Assembly: GCA_030682575.1 (NCBI GenBank)
Contig: JAUXNX010000031.1
Coordinates: 124,001-188,000, forward strand
Direction of reading: 5' to 3'
DNA: 64,000 bases
Source of the DNA: Gammaproteobacteria bacterium
GTDB taxonomy: Bacteria; Pseudomonadota; Gammaproteobacteria; Pseudomonadales; Pseudohongiellaceae
Numbering within the stretch: the first letter of the stretch is position 1; each line of letters begins with the position of its first letter. The notes under the pieces were generated by a model. The model was not told where the DNA came from. It did not search any database and saw only the letters and a list, made by a program, of their open reading frames with translations. Shown here piece by piece: positions 45,760 to 54,621 of this stretch. Position numbers and translations under genes: made by a program.

Positions 45760-46248
45760 ATGAGAACCTATACCGCAGAGAACAGAAACTCACCTTCACT
45801 GACTCCCGAGTCAGGAGACGTGATTACGTTGTTGGAACGGGACCATCGTTCTGTGGAGGATGCGTTCAGAAAATTCGAGAACATGGCGAAAGGGGAACAT
45901 GAACGCAAAAAGAAACTGGCTGATGGAATCTGCGATGAGCTGTTGATCCACATGACTTTGGAGGAAGAGATACTTTACCCTGCCATCAAGCAAGGAATGA
46001 ACGACGCGAAGGATATCGTCAACGAGGGCATAGTGGAGCACTCGAGTGTAAAGGCTCTGATGAAGAAGATCAAAGCCATGAAGGGCAACGAGGAATTGTT
46101 CGATACCACGGTAATGGTGCTGGCGGAACAGATCGAACACCATGTGAAAGAAGAAGAGAAAGAGATGTTCCCAAAAGTGCAGAGATCAAAGCTGGATATC
46201 GTGGCGTTGGGCGAGCAGATTGCGCAGCGCAAGCTTCAGTTGAGTTAG
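45760..46248 (+). CDS. Hemerythrin HHE-domain protein
   Basis: A 162-residue four-helix protein with the di-iron ligand pattern: ERDHRSVEDAF, ELLIHMTLEEEILYP, VEHSSVKALM, IEHHVKEEEKEMFP. Likely binds oxygen, NO or iron, or senses redox stress. ATG 45760 is preferred; ATG 45745 and 45700 are in frame but add unrelated residues. Its end overlaps the 3' end of the convergent GGDEF/EAL gene by 4 bases. Confidence 0.88.
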   Translation: MRTYTAENRNSPSLTPESGDVITLLERDHRSVEDAFRKFENMAKGEHERKKKLADGICDELLIHMTLEEEILYPAIKQGMNDAKDIVNEGIVEHSSVKALMKKIKAMKGNEELFDTTVMVLAEQIEHHVKEEEKEMFPKVQRSKLDIVALGEQIAQRKLQLS

Positions 46249-48593
46249 GGCGTGCCTTGCTCCGTCGTGGTGCTCCACTCCTTGCTCCCCAGCATGGCTT
46301 CAAACTCTTCCGAAGGCATGGGGACGTTGAGATAGAAGCCCTGGAATTCATTGCAGACGCCGCTCTTGAGATAGTCCATCTGCGCTTTAGATTCCACACC
46401 CTCGGCGACGACATTGAGTCCCAGCGTTCGTCCCATCGCGATGATGGCGGTGGCCAGACCCTGGCTTTCCTTGTTGGCAACAATGTCGATGATGAAGGAG
46501 CCATCAATCTTGATCGTGTCGATCGAGAAGTCCTTGAGTGCTGCGAGGGATGAGTAGCCTGTTCCAAAGTCGTCAATGGCGATGCGAATGCCCATGCACT
46601 TCATCCCTTGCATCACACTCACAGCCCGGGGCATGTCGCTCATGATCATGCTTTCGGTAATTTCCAGCTCCAGCATGTCGGGATTCATGCCGGTGTCGAG
46701 GAGCATGCGCTCCAGATCGCTCAGCAGTTTTTCGTCGCGGAACTGCACAGGAGAGAGATTGACAGCCATGCCGAGATTGATCCCTTTCTCACGCCATGCC
46801 ACGCTTTGTCGGCAGGCGTGCTCCAGAACCCAGCGACCAATGGGGACAATCAGTCCTGTCTCCTCGGCAATAGGGATGAATTGTTTGGGCAGTATCAGTC
46901 CCAGATCCGGATGTTGCCAGCGCAGCAGCGCTTCCATGCCGGTGATTCTGTCAGTGCTCAGATCACGCTTGGCCTGATAGTACAGGTGCAACTCCTTGCG
47001 CTGAATTGCATGGCGCAGACTTGCTTCGAGTGTAAGGCGCTCAAGCGAGTGCGTGTTGATCTCGTCGGTGTAGAACTTGAAGTTGTTTCTGCCCTCCTCC
47101 TTCGCGTGATACATGGCGATATCGGCGCGCTTCATCAGCGATTCTTCGTCTTCGCCATCACGCGGATACACACTCACGCCGATGCTGACGGTGATGCGCA
47201 GTTCCTGTCCTGACAGAATGTAGTTCTTGCGCACCAACGCAAGAATCTTGCGTGATGCTTCAATCAGCTGCTCTTCATCGCTGGTGTCTGGCAGGATGAT
47301 GGTGAATTCATCGCCGCCCATGCGCGCCACCACATCGCTTTCGCGCAGCGCGGCTCTGATGCGTTGCGCGACTTCCTTGAGCAACTGATCACCAGCATCA
47401 TGCCCCAGCGTGTCATTGATTGCCTTGAACTTGTCGATGTCGAGGAACATCACGGCAAATTTCTTGTGATTACGCCGCGCATCGAGAATGCGCTGGTGCA
47501 GAAGCTTGACAAAGAAACTGCGGTTAGGCAGATCGGTGAGGCTGTCGTGAAAGGCGAGATATTCCACCTGCTGTGCGTGGGCGATCTGCTCTTCAAGTGC
47601 AATCGCGCGGGCACGATACAACTGGGCACTCAAGCGACCAAGCAATCCCGTGACTATAAGCACGACGAGACTGGCGATCACCGCGCGCCACACATAAGTG
47701 TTGGCTTGCTCATTGGCCAACGCATGTCGTTCTTCTACTGAAAGCCCAATCATCAAAGTCAGCGGAAAACCGAATATGGTGCGGGCATTGGTATAGCGCT
47801 GCTCGCCATCCCAGGGATGTTCGAGAACAGGCACATCCCGCAGTCTGAACTCACTCTCGGCCAGCCATGCATCGAGATTCGCCGCGCCACCGAACTGCAC
47901 GTCTTCCCCACTACGGCGCACGCGGAACTGGCCGTCCGCGCCCAGCACTGCGAGCAACCCTCGTCCGCCAAGCTGGGCCGACTCGTATCCGCTCACAAAA
48001 TATTCGGCATCAGCGGCCACTGTGACAGCACCAATGGCAACGCCATTGGTGTTCACCAACACTCTGCTGAAATCCAGCCACCATCGTTGGTTGGTTTCGT
48101 CAAATCTGGGCTGGCTCACATGCAGTGTGTCGCCGTCCGGAATCGCCGTCAGTGCGGCCATGTCCAGAGCCTGCAGAGAGTCGAGCGCCCCTGTCGACGC
48201 TAACGGTTCGCCATTGATGTCGGTCAGTGTGATGGTAAACAACACATTGGGGGGCAACAGTCCGCGACCGTTGAGCTCATCCAGAATTGCACCTTGCTCC
48301 AGTCGCTGACCTTGCAAATCGCCCTGCAAGTCGACCTGCAGTCCGGCCATGTACGCGACCAGTGTCAGTGTCTGATCAATCTCGCGCAGCGCACGAATCA
48401 TTTGTGCTTCGTAGGTTTCAGCGATTTCCACCGTGGAGAGTCGAGCCACTTGTTCCGCATTGGAATGCTCCAGGCTGATCATGCTCAGCGTGGTTATCCA
48501 CAGCACGCAGAGCAGCACCGCCGCAATCATGGAAAACTGCACGCGAGGATCGGCCAGGTTGTAGACCATCCGTTTGGGAGCGTTGACGACCAT
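46245..48593 (-). CDS. Membrane GGDEF/EAL protein with periplasmic sensor domain
   Basis: A 782-residue c-di-GMP enzyme. Two transmembrane helices (~20-41 and ~304-327) enclose a ~260-residue periplasmic domain of dCache type (LFTITLTDINGEPLAS...GVAIGAVTVAADAEYF). The GGDEF domain (~350-510) has MGGDEF and the RESD inhibitory site; the EAL domain (~525-775) has MEALLRW, DDFGTGYSSL and EGVES. Both active-site signatures are complete. The start overlaps the stop of the periplasmic binding-protein gene by one base (TAATG), linking signal capture and c-di-GMP output in one operon. Confidence 0.92.
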   Translation of the reverse strand: MVVNAPKRMVYNLADPRVQFSMIAAVLLCVLWITTLSMISLEHSNAEQVARLSTVEIAETYEAQMIRALREIDQTLTLVAYMAGLQVDLQGDLQGQRLEQGAILDELNGRGLLPPNVLFTITLTDINGEPLASTGALDSLQALDMAALTAIPDGDTLHVSQPRFDETNQRWWLDFSRVLVNTNGVAIGAVTVAADAEYFVSGYESAQLGGRGLLAVLGADGQFRVRRSGEDVQFGGAANLDAWLAESEFRLRDVPVLEHPWDGEQRYTNARTIFGFPLTLMIGLSVEERHALANEQANTYVWRAVIASLVVLIVTGLLGRLSAQLYRARAIALEEQIAHAQQVEYLAFHDSLTDLPNRSFFVKLLHQRILDARRNHKKFAVMFLDIDKFKAINDTLGHDAGDQLLKEVAQRIRAALRESDVVARMGGDEFTIILPDTSDEEQLIEASRKILALVRKNYILSGQELRITVSIGVSVYPRDGEDEESLMKRADIAMYHAKEEGRNNFKFYTDEINTHSLERLTLEASLRHAIQRKELHLYYQAKRDLSTDRITGMEALLRWQHPDLGLILPKQFIPIAEETGLIVPIGRWVLEHACRQSVAWREKGINLGMAVNLSPVQFRDEKLLSDLERMLLDTGMNPDMLELEITESMIMSDMPRAVSVMQGMKCMGIRIAIDDFGTGYSSLAALKDFSIDTIKIDGSFIIDIVANKESQGLATAIIAMGRTLGLNVVAEGVESKAQMDYLKSGVCNEFQGFYLNVPMPSEEFEAMLGSKEWSTTTEQGTP

Positions 48594-49057
48594 TACTCGA
48601 ATACCACCACGACACTGTCGTCAACAAGGCGGCGTTCTATATAACCGATGCCCTGTACCTGCGTCGCCAGCACGCGTAACACTTCTTCGCTTGATGTCAC
48701 GCTGCGCGGAGGTTGCCCTCGTCCCGTGAACAGAATGCGCGACCAGTGGGATCGCACCTGGGCCGACGTACGAGCCAGCACCTCTTCATTGAAGCGTTCG
48801 CGAATCGTCGAACGCTCAGCCTGATCGATCGGAACAGCGCGTTGCCCGTTGGGAAACTGCTGGGTTCTGCCGAGGAAGATGTCCTCGACCTGTGTGCGGG
48901 TGAGATCTCTCACGGGATTCAGACGTGACACGACAACCACGATGTCATCGCCTATGGACTCATTGTCGTTCTCTGCCGCATATGCAGCCTGAAGAAACAT
49001 CGCGACGACAACTAAGTGTATGAACAGTGTGACGATGCCTGTCCGTTTTGTTGTCAT
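48593..49057 (-). CDS. Periplasmic phosphate-binding-like protein (single PBP-like domain)
   Basis: A 154-residue protein with a signal peptide (FIHLVVVAMFLQAAYA). The mature part has LTRTQVEDIFLGRTQQFPNG and RERFNEEVLARTSAQVRSHWSRILFTGRGQPPR, a pattern of PstS-like small solute-binding proteins. No ABC permease or ATPase lies nearby. Its position between a porin gene and a GGDEF/EAL gene suggests a ligand-presenting sensor subunit rather than a transporter part; this is inference. Confidence 0.82.
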   Translation of the reverse strand: MTTKRTGIVTLFIHLVVVAMFLQAAYAAENDNESIGDDIVVVVSRLNPVRDLTRTQVEDIFLGRTQQFPNGQRAVPIDQAERSTIRERFNEEVLARTSAQVRSHWSRILFTGRGQPPRSVTSSEEVLRVLATQVQGIGYIERRLVDDSVVVVFE

Positions 49058-49068
49058 GATTCAGATAC

Positions 49069-50298
49069 TCAGAAAACAAAGTCCATTGTGATACTTATGA
49101 TATTCGCCTCGCGAGGCCGGTAACCGGGCGCTACATTGATGAACGTGCCAAGGGATTGCTTGCGCGTGTGCAAGTGATCAACCTGGCCCTTGAACGCAAC
49201 ATTGGGTAACACATCCCAGCGCGCTCCCAGACTCACCGTTTGTTGCCGCACTCCATAGCCTTCCTGCATGACCTGGAGGGACTCGTTGAGCGTGTTGATT
49301 GCGGGTGTCAATGAAGGCGGAAATGCAGTTGCATCCAAGCCGTTCACGGAGCGATGCCCACCGCTGCCCCGGGCAAAAGTGACATAGGGAGCAATAGCCC
49401 CCAGCCTATAGCCACCGCTGACATACCACGCAGCGCGGTTACCGAAATCGGAACCTACATCACCCTCGCTCCACTCCGTCATGACAAACCAGTCGCCGGG
49501 ATCGTACTGAAATCCAACAGCGATGAACGGCGACCACCGCCCTGTAGCATCGTAACGCGCCGACACCACCTCACCGGCCGGACCGAACGCTTCGAATCCG
49601 TCCCACAGCAAGTGAAACTGCCGCCCATAGTCCACCTTTGCTGAACTGTAGCTGGCGTGCAGTGTCAATGGCCCGCGCTCCACCCGGTGGACCATTGTCC
49701 AGATATTGCTTGCCTCCAGCAGACCAACAAACTCCTTGGCTTTGCTGCTGCCATAACTGACGGTCGCTGTATAACTGCCACCAGTGAAATTGTGTTGGTA
49801 GGAGAGATCGACGCCATCGCTGGAGGTAATGGCAATCAGTCGATACAACTCAACAGGTGGACGCAGCCAGGGCAGTGAGTGACCAACCTTGCGATGGTCC
49901 GAAACCATGTATGTGCCTAATGCAATGCGCCCGGCGCGCACATGTAGCGAAGGGGTCAGTGCATAATGCAGATTGGCCCATTCGACCCTGGGTTTGAATT
50001 TGCCGTCGAATCGCTTTTCGGCGACCACCTGCAGCACCCCCGACAGCTTGTCGTTTGGCTGAACCCCCAGTTGCACTCCAGCGCGAGTGTCAATCATTGC
50101 GTCCCAGTTGTAGCTCGAGCCTGGTCCTTTGGGGAAGACAGGACTGGGGATGTAGTCAGCCTTGTTCTCGCTGGAGTGAGCGGCGCCCAGTGTGCCGTAG
50201 CCGTTCAAAGACCAGATGCTGTTTGTGGATTGGGCGAATATCGGAGCGTTCAGGATCACTGAAAGGAGAATCAGCACTGTGGCCTGACATTTATTCAT
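49069..50298 (-). CDS. Outer-membrane porin-like beta-barrel
   Basis: A 409-residue protein with signal peptide (ATVLILLSVILNAPIFAQ) and then alternating beta-strand pattern ending in a C-terminal phenylalanine (SITMDFVF), typical of BAM-inserted barrels. Segments such as VEWANLHYALTPSLHVRAGRI and FIAVGFQYDPGDWFVMTEW resemble porins found beside periplasmic phosphate-binding-like genes. ATG 50298 follows AAGGA at 8 bases. First gene of the three-gene operon ending in the GGDEF/EAL gene; spacing to the next gene is 11 bases. Confidence 0.82.
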   Translation of the reverse strand: MNKCQATVLILLSVILNAPIFAQSTNSIWSLNGYGTLGAAHSSENKADYIPSPVFPKGPGSSYNWDAMIDTRAGVQLGVQPNDKLSGVLQVVAEKRFDGKFKPRVEWANLHYALTPSLHVRAGRIALGTYMVSDHRKVGHSLPWLRPPVELYRLIAITSSDGVDLSYQHNFTGGSYTATVSYGSSKAKEFVGLLEASNIWTMVHRVERGPLTLHASYSSAKVDYGRQFHLLWDGFEAFGPAGEVVSARYDATGRWSPFIAVGFQYDPGDWFVMTEWSEGDVGSDFGNRAAWYVSGGYRLGAIAPYVTFARGSGGHRSVNGLDATAFPPSLTPAINTLNESLQVMQEGYGVRQQTVSLGARWDVLPNVAFKGQVDHLHTRKQSLGTFINVAPGYRPREANIISITMDFVF

Positions 50299-50371
50299 TA
50301 GAGGCATCCTTTGCGTGTCAAAGGCCTGCGGCGGGTGCGGCGGGTGGTATCGATGCACCTGCCACACGCTC

Positions 50372-50439
50372 CGGAATCAAGGGCGAATCAAGTAAATCAA
50401 AAATCAAGGAACCTGACCCCTTGATTTCGCTTGATTCCG
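50372..50439. repeat. Second copy of the GGGGTCAGG-type palindromic element, imperfect
   Basis: Outer arms of 10 bp (50372-50381 and 50430-50439) and inner arms of 9 bp (AAATCAAGG at 50401-50409 and its complement at 50419-50427) are perfect; the middle differs. It shares ACCCCTTGATTTC / CTTGATTC text with the 45587-45663 palindrome. It lies in the 315-base gap between the porin and O-methyltransferase genes; the rest of that gap is AT-rich with further short inverted repeats (50523-50555). Confidence 0.75.
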
Positions 50440-50613
50440 AATGTAGCAGTATCTCGCTGGATGTGGAATATCCAACTTTGGAAAGTGAAGATAAGGTCTT
50501 CTTCAGACGTGAAATTCATGAAGAAGTTAAGATATTGACTTCATATGTTAACTTCGCAGGTCGAAGTAACATGTGAATCCCCATAAGTTACTTTCGCCGC
50601 AACTGGAGAACCC

Positions 50614-51273
50614 ATGTCCCGCTGGATCAAGGTCGATGGCCCCATCAACCGCTACATCGTCGAACATCTGGAACCGGAGTCACCCGTGCTGCAGGCCCTG
50701 TGCCGTGAGACCGCAGGCATGGAAGGTGCCCAGATGCAGATATCCCATGAGCAGGCGCGCTTCATGACCGTGCTGCTCAAGTCCCTGCAGGCAAAACGTA
50801 CGCTGGAAGTAGGTGTTTACACTGGCTACAGCACTCTGATTACCGCCACAGCGCTGCCTGCCGATGGCAAGGTAATCGCCTGCGACATCAGCGCGGAGTG
50901 GACTGCAATGGCAAAGCGTTACTGGCAAGAGGCGGGCGTGGCAGACAGGATCGATCTGCGCCTTGCCCCGGCACAGGACACGATGCGTGAATTGCTCGCC
51001 ACTGGCGAAGCCGGCACCTTCGACTTTGTGTTCATTGATGCGGACAAGACAGGTTATGACTCCTACTACGAACTGGCGCTGCAACTGCTGCGACCAGGTG
51101 GGATGATCGCGCTGGACAACTGTTTGTGGAATGGTTCCGTGGTTGATCTTAACGATCATGATGAGGACACCGTGGCGATCCGCGCGCTCAATGACAAGAT
51201 TGCGCTGGATCGCCGGGTGAATTCCTATCTGGCACCGGTTGGCGATGGCGTTTATCTGTGCTGCAAGATGTGA
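50614..51273 (+). CDS. SAM-dependent O-methyltransferase (caffeoyl-CoA OMT-like)
   Basis: A 219-residue class I methyltransferase. SAM motif I is LEVGVYTGYSTLITATAL; DFVFIDADKTGYDSYYEL and GGMIALDNCLWNGSVVD supply the metal and active-site residues of the Methyltransf_3 (catechol/caffeoyl-CoA) family. Substrate unknown; bacterial members methylate small catechols. GGAGAA lies 6 bases before ATG 50614. Confidence 0.93.
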   Translation: MSRWIKVDGPINRYIVEHLEPESPVLQALCRETAGMEGAQMQISHEQARFMTVLLKSLQAKRTLEVGVYTGYSTLITATALPADGKVIACDISAEWTAMAKRYWQEAGVADRIDLRLAPAQDTMRELLATGEAGTFDFVFIDADKTGYDSYYELALQLLRPGGMIALDNCLWNGSVVDLNDHDEDTVAIRALNDKIALDRRVNSYLAPVGDGVYLCCKM

Positions 51274-51315
51274 ACATCTGATCACTTGCAAGTGTATGCA
51301 CAGCAACTGCAATCG

Positions 51316-52974
51316 CTATTGTCCAGTCATTGCAGCCTGCTGTGCCCTCTGGTTGTTGCATACTCTGCCATCGTTCAGTTTCCACACTACCGGATTCCAG
51401 AACTCCAGATCACCAAACTCGCCATGCGATCTTGGCTCCGCTTCCTCACAGCGATCAAACGCCTTGAAGACCAGATCACCTGTCGAGCCCCGCAAGCGCC
51501 GATCGATAACATCAATCGAGGAGAGGACATTGATCTCGGACCCCAATGTACGTTGCAGAGGATGTTCTGGAAGCTCATGGTGATGATCGATTGACACCAG
51601 CAGTGATCCCAACGGAACTACTCCAGAGAAATGCATCTCCGATACTTCTGCCACGCGATTCAATGTCAGATTGTAAAAATTGATTGGATTCTCTGCGGCA
51701 CTTGCGCTTGAAAGAACAGGGCCAAGGGCATTGAGTGAGTCTGCGATATTCGCGGCAGCCGCCATATACACGATGTTCTTGAGCGCACCGGAAGTTGCCC
51801 ATCGTGCCTGTTGACTGTCCAACACACTGTTGATCGCGATGGTACCCATGCTGTGACCGACAAGCGTGATTTCGTACTTCACTTCTGGATGGGTTGATTT
51901 GCGCTTGTCTACCCAGTCAAGCAGCGCCTGAAAAAATTCAGCCCCGCGAATACCCGGTGGACGGCGTCCGTCGAAATACCAGGGAGGGTTGAAGATATTC
52001 TGTGTACGCCGCTTCATGTTGTCCCAGGCAGTTGCGGAAATGCCACTGTGCCAGAGTGAACCCACTGTATAGCGAAGCGGAAAAGTCACTGCGGATTGAG
52101 TGCCGCGCCAAACCATTCCCGACGAATCACTGTAAAAGTTACTCAGGTTGGCATTGACCTTGTAATCCAATCCGCTCTTGTCCTTGAGATTCGATGTGGT
52201 ACAGCCGCTGAGATTCTGGTCAATAGCACGCTCGGTCACCAGATCGTCACAGAATCGCAGAATACTTGAGACCCATGCCTGTGAAAGCCAGCCGGGGATC
52301 TGCGCGGAAGCCAACCGGTCTTTCTCATTGGTGATCTGGAAATAAGCTGTGGCAGGATAGCGACCAACCGAGCGCAACATGTCAGAAGCAATCATGAACG
52401 GTGCCGTCGGCCAGCCTATGGCCTTGCCAACCTTGCGTCCTTCCCGCACATGAAATGTGTGTTCGAACCAGGTAGGCGCCGCAGAGGAATCCCAGGACAC
52501 GAAGATCGGATAGTGCCAGTTCTCCGAGTCGTTCATGATCTTGTATGGAATCTTCTTGTCGATGACGCGTCTGTCGCTGTCATTGAAGGAATTGAGTCCT
52601 CCGTGCACATATACCAGCAATTTGACGACCGTCTCAGCTGAATCTGAAGACTTGTGTGCAACGGCAAGACGTTCGGCATCACAGAACAGGCGATGATACA
52701 TCTCATCCACTTCTTCACGACTCAACAATGCCGGATCAAGTTTCTCCAGCATGCTCAACTGGGAGATATCCTGCGCGATAAGGTGACCGTCATTGTTCAT
52801 CCTGACGATATGATCTTTAGGGGACAAGGGTTGGTTGAAGTTGAAATCTGCGCTACCAAAACAGGCGGAGTCGGCGACTGGAAACTCACGGAACGAGTCA
52901 TGGACAATCGGCGCTGCACTGTTGCAGGCCACAAGAACAAGCATAATCACGAGCAGGTTGCATCTCTGAAACAT
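51316..52974 (-). CDS. Lipoprotein with alpha/beta-hydrolase fold
   Basis: A 552-residue protein with a lipoprotein signal (LVIMLVLVAC). A hydrolase core is indicated by KLLVYVHGGLNSF (oxyanion region) and ITLVGHSMGTIAINSVL with the nucleophile Ser in GHSMG; SIDHHHELP near the C-terminus may supply the His. The central 200 residues are insert-like, without a recognised domain. Probably an esterase or lipase-like enzyme on the outer membrane; substrate unknown. It is convergent with the methyltransferase. Confidence 0.75.
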   Translation of the reverse strand: MFQRCNLLVIMLVLVACNSAAPIVHDSFREFPVADSACFGSADFNFNQPLSPKDHIVRMNNDGHLIAQDISQLSMLEKLDPALLSREEVDEMYHRLFCDAERLAVAHKSSDSAETVVKLLVYVHGGLNSFNDSDRRVIDKKIPYKIMNDSENWHYPIFVSWDSSAAPTWFEHTFHVREGRKVGKAIGWPTAPFMIASDMLRSVGRYPATAYFQITNEKDRLASAQIPGWLSQAWVSSILRFCDDLVTERAIDQNLSGCTTSNLKDKSGLDYKVNANLSNFYSDSSGMVWRGTQSAVTFPLRYTVGSLWHSGISATAWDNMKRRTQNIFNPPWYFDGRRPPGIRGAEFFQALLDWVDKRKSTHPEVKYEITLVGHSMGTIAINSVLDSQQARWATSGALKNIVYMAAAANIADSLNALGPVLSSASAAENPINFYNLTLNRVAEVSEMHFSGVVPLGSLLVSIDHHHELPEHPLQRTLGSEINVLSSIDVIDRRLRGSTGDLVFKAFDRCEEAEPRSHGEFGDLEFWNPVVWKLNDGRVCNNQRAQQAAMTGQ

Positions 52975-53157
52975 GGCATTACTCCTTTAATGAATCCGTT
53001 CCAATATTATTTTTTTTGCTGCAGCGTTCTTATACCAGCGATTCAACATCCTATGCAATTGCCGGGTTTATCAGAGTTTCTGCTGAGCGAGGAGAATGCA
53101 ATGTGTATCGAAATAATCGGCGCAGGAGCCATCTGTAGTGCGGATTGGATAGTTCGG

Positions 53158-53186
53158 CCTGTGGGAGCGGGCCTCGCTCCCACAGG
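53158..53186. repeat. REP-like hairpin element
   Basis: Perfect 12-bp arms (CCTGTGGGAGCG / CGCTCCCACAGG) with a 5-base loop. The GTGGGAGC head resembles REP sequences known from Pseudomonas. It lies 4 bases after the stop of the TPR/barrel gene and may end that transcript. A second, imperfect copy is at 57808-57836. Confidence 0.8.
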
Positions 53187-53190
53187 GGAC

Positions 53191-54576
53191 TCAGAACTGG
53201 AATTCGACCGTGCCCAGCACGCGGTGCTTGTCGTAGGCGTAGATGTCGAAGTTGTCACGCTGATCGGTGTATTGGTACTCCGCCTTCGCGCGCCAGTGGC
53301 GATTGAAGCGATAGGCAACATCGGCTGTCAATTTGCTCTGCTTGTTGATGCGCTGTTCATGGCGGATCTGTCCGTCCGTGTCACGCAAGCGGTTTTCTCC
53401 GTCGTAACGACTGTGGATATGCTCCGCGATCACGCCGGTGCTCAGCGCCTGAGTTGCCTGCCAGCGTGCCTCCAGACGAATGCCGTGACGATTCGGTGAA
53501 TAGCTGGCGAAGGCACCATCACGCTGCAGATCGTCGCGCGCATTGGTTTCGTAGCGATAGCGACTGCGCAGATTGAACTCACCAAACTGTTTGCGCCATC
53601 CCAGTTCCACTACGTGCTGGTCGCCATCAATCTGTGCGAAATCCTTTCCCGCATTGAACCGACTGTAGGCGTAACTGGTATTCACAGTGCCGAAGTCGAA
53701 GCGACGCGAGAGTCCTGCATTGATCTGCCACTGGTCGGCAACATCGCGCGAATCGAGCGATGTTGTCGTCGCTCGCAGTCCCCCTTCGAACAGATAATTG
53801 CCCACAGGCTTTTCGTAAACACCGCCGATGCCCAGCACCAGACTGTCGAGATGATCGAACTCGTTGAAGGCTCGATGGAAGCCAAGGCCATAGATGCGAA
53901 ACCCATTTCCCTGACGACCGGCTAGTTGCACGTGACCATAGACCAACAGCTCGTGAAAGTAGTCTTCCGCGCTGCTTGCACTTTCCAACAGGTCATCAGC
54001 AAGGCTCGATGCGTTGGAGTCCTGACCCGCGGTGGCGCTGATCAATCCCGCCCATCGGTTCGGTGCTGAGGCTGAGGCGGTGGTGTTCGCTGCAGTAATT
54101 GCAGAGCCTTGCTGCTCCAGCGCAACGAGCTTCTGCTGTGCCAGTGCATTGACGCGATCGTTCTCCTGCTGCTGCGCGGACAGGCGGTAATACTGCATCG
54201 CCACTGCTCGCTCCTGCTGCGCTTCGGCGACCAGACCAAGGTTGTAGCGCACCAGTACCTGCCACTCGGGTTTGTCGACGAGTACATTGAAGCGTTCCTT
54301 CGCTTCCTCGTAACGACCCAGACGATAGAGGCTGACTGCAATGTTGTACTCCAGGGAGTTGCTCTGATCTCCTGCGCGTTCCGCTTGCTCGAAAAATTCT
54401 AGCGCCTGCTGATAGTTGCCCTGGTTGAAGGCCGCGATACCTTCGTTTGAAACGGCTACCGCTGATGCTGCATTCTGCGTGGTCTGCGCCAGAACCGGCA
54501 GCGTGGCCAGCAGAACGGAAACACTCAGTATCTTGCGAAAGTGATTCTGCAAATGAAACTGCAAATGCTGTGACAT
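53191..54576 (-). CDS. Outer-membrane protein with TPR domain and beta-barrel (Slam-like layout)
   Basis: A 461-residue protein from ATG 54576, which follows AGAGGA. A signal peptide (ILSVSVLLATLPVLAQ) precedes TPR-type repeats (~35-140, NEGIAAFNQGNYQQALEFFEQA, YNIAVSLYRLGRYEEAKERF, YNLGLVAEAQQERAVAMQYY). The rest has beta-strand alternation with a GQDSNAS segment and ends VLGTVEFQF, a barrel-type C-terminus. N-terminal TPR plus C-terminal barrel is the layout of surface lipoprotein assembly modifiers and type XI secretion proteins; family membership is not proven here. Last gene of the ECF operon. Confidence 0.75.
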   Translation of the reverse strand: MSQHLQFHLQNHFRKILSVSVLLATLPVLAQTTQNAASAVAVSNEGIAAFNQGNYQQALEFFEQAERAGDQSNSLEYNIAVSLYRLGRYEEAKERFNVLVDKPEWQVLVRYNLGLVAEAQQERAVAMQYYRLSAQQQENDRVNALAQQKLVALEQQGSAITAANTTASASAPNRWAGLISATAGQDSNASSLADDLLESASSAEDYFHELLVYGHVQLAGRQGNGFRIYGLGFHRAFNEFDHLDSLVLGIGGVYEKPVGNYLFEGGLRATTTSLDSRDVADQWQINAGLSRRFDFGTVNTSYAYSRFNAGKDFAQIDGDQHVVELGWRKQFGEFNLRSRYRYETNARDDLQRDGAFASYSPNRHGIRLEARWQATQALSTGVIAEHIHSRYDGENRLRDTDGQIRHEQRINKQSKLTADVAYRFNRHWRAKAEYQYTDQRDNFDIYAYDKHRVLGTVEFQF

Positions 54577-54621
54577 ATTCTTTGTCCTCTTGTTTGCCAT
54601 GACTTTTTCAAATGGTGTCGC

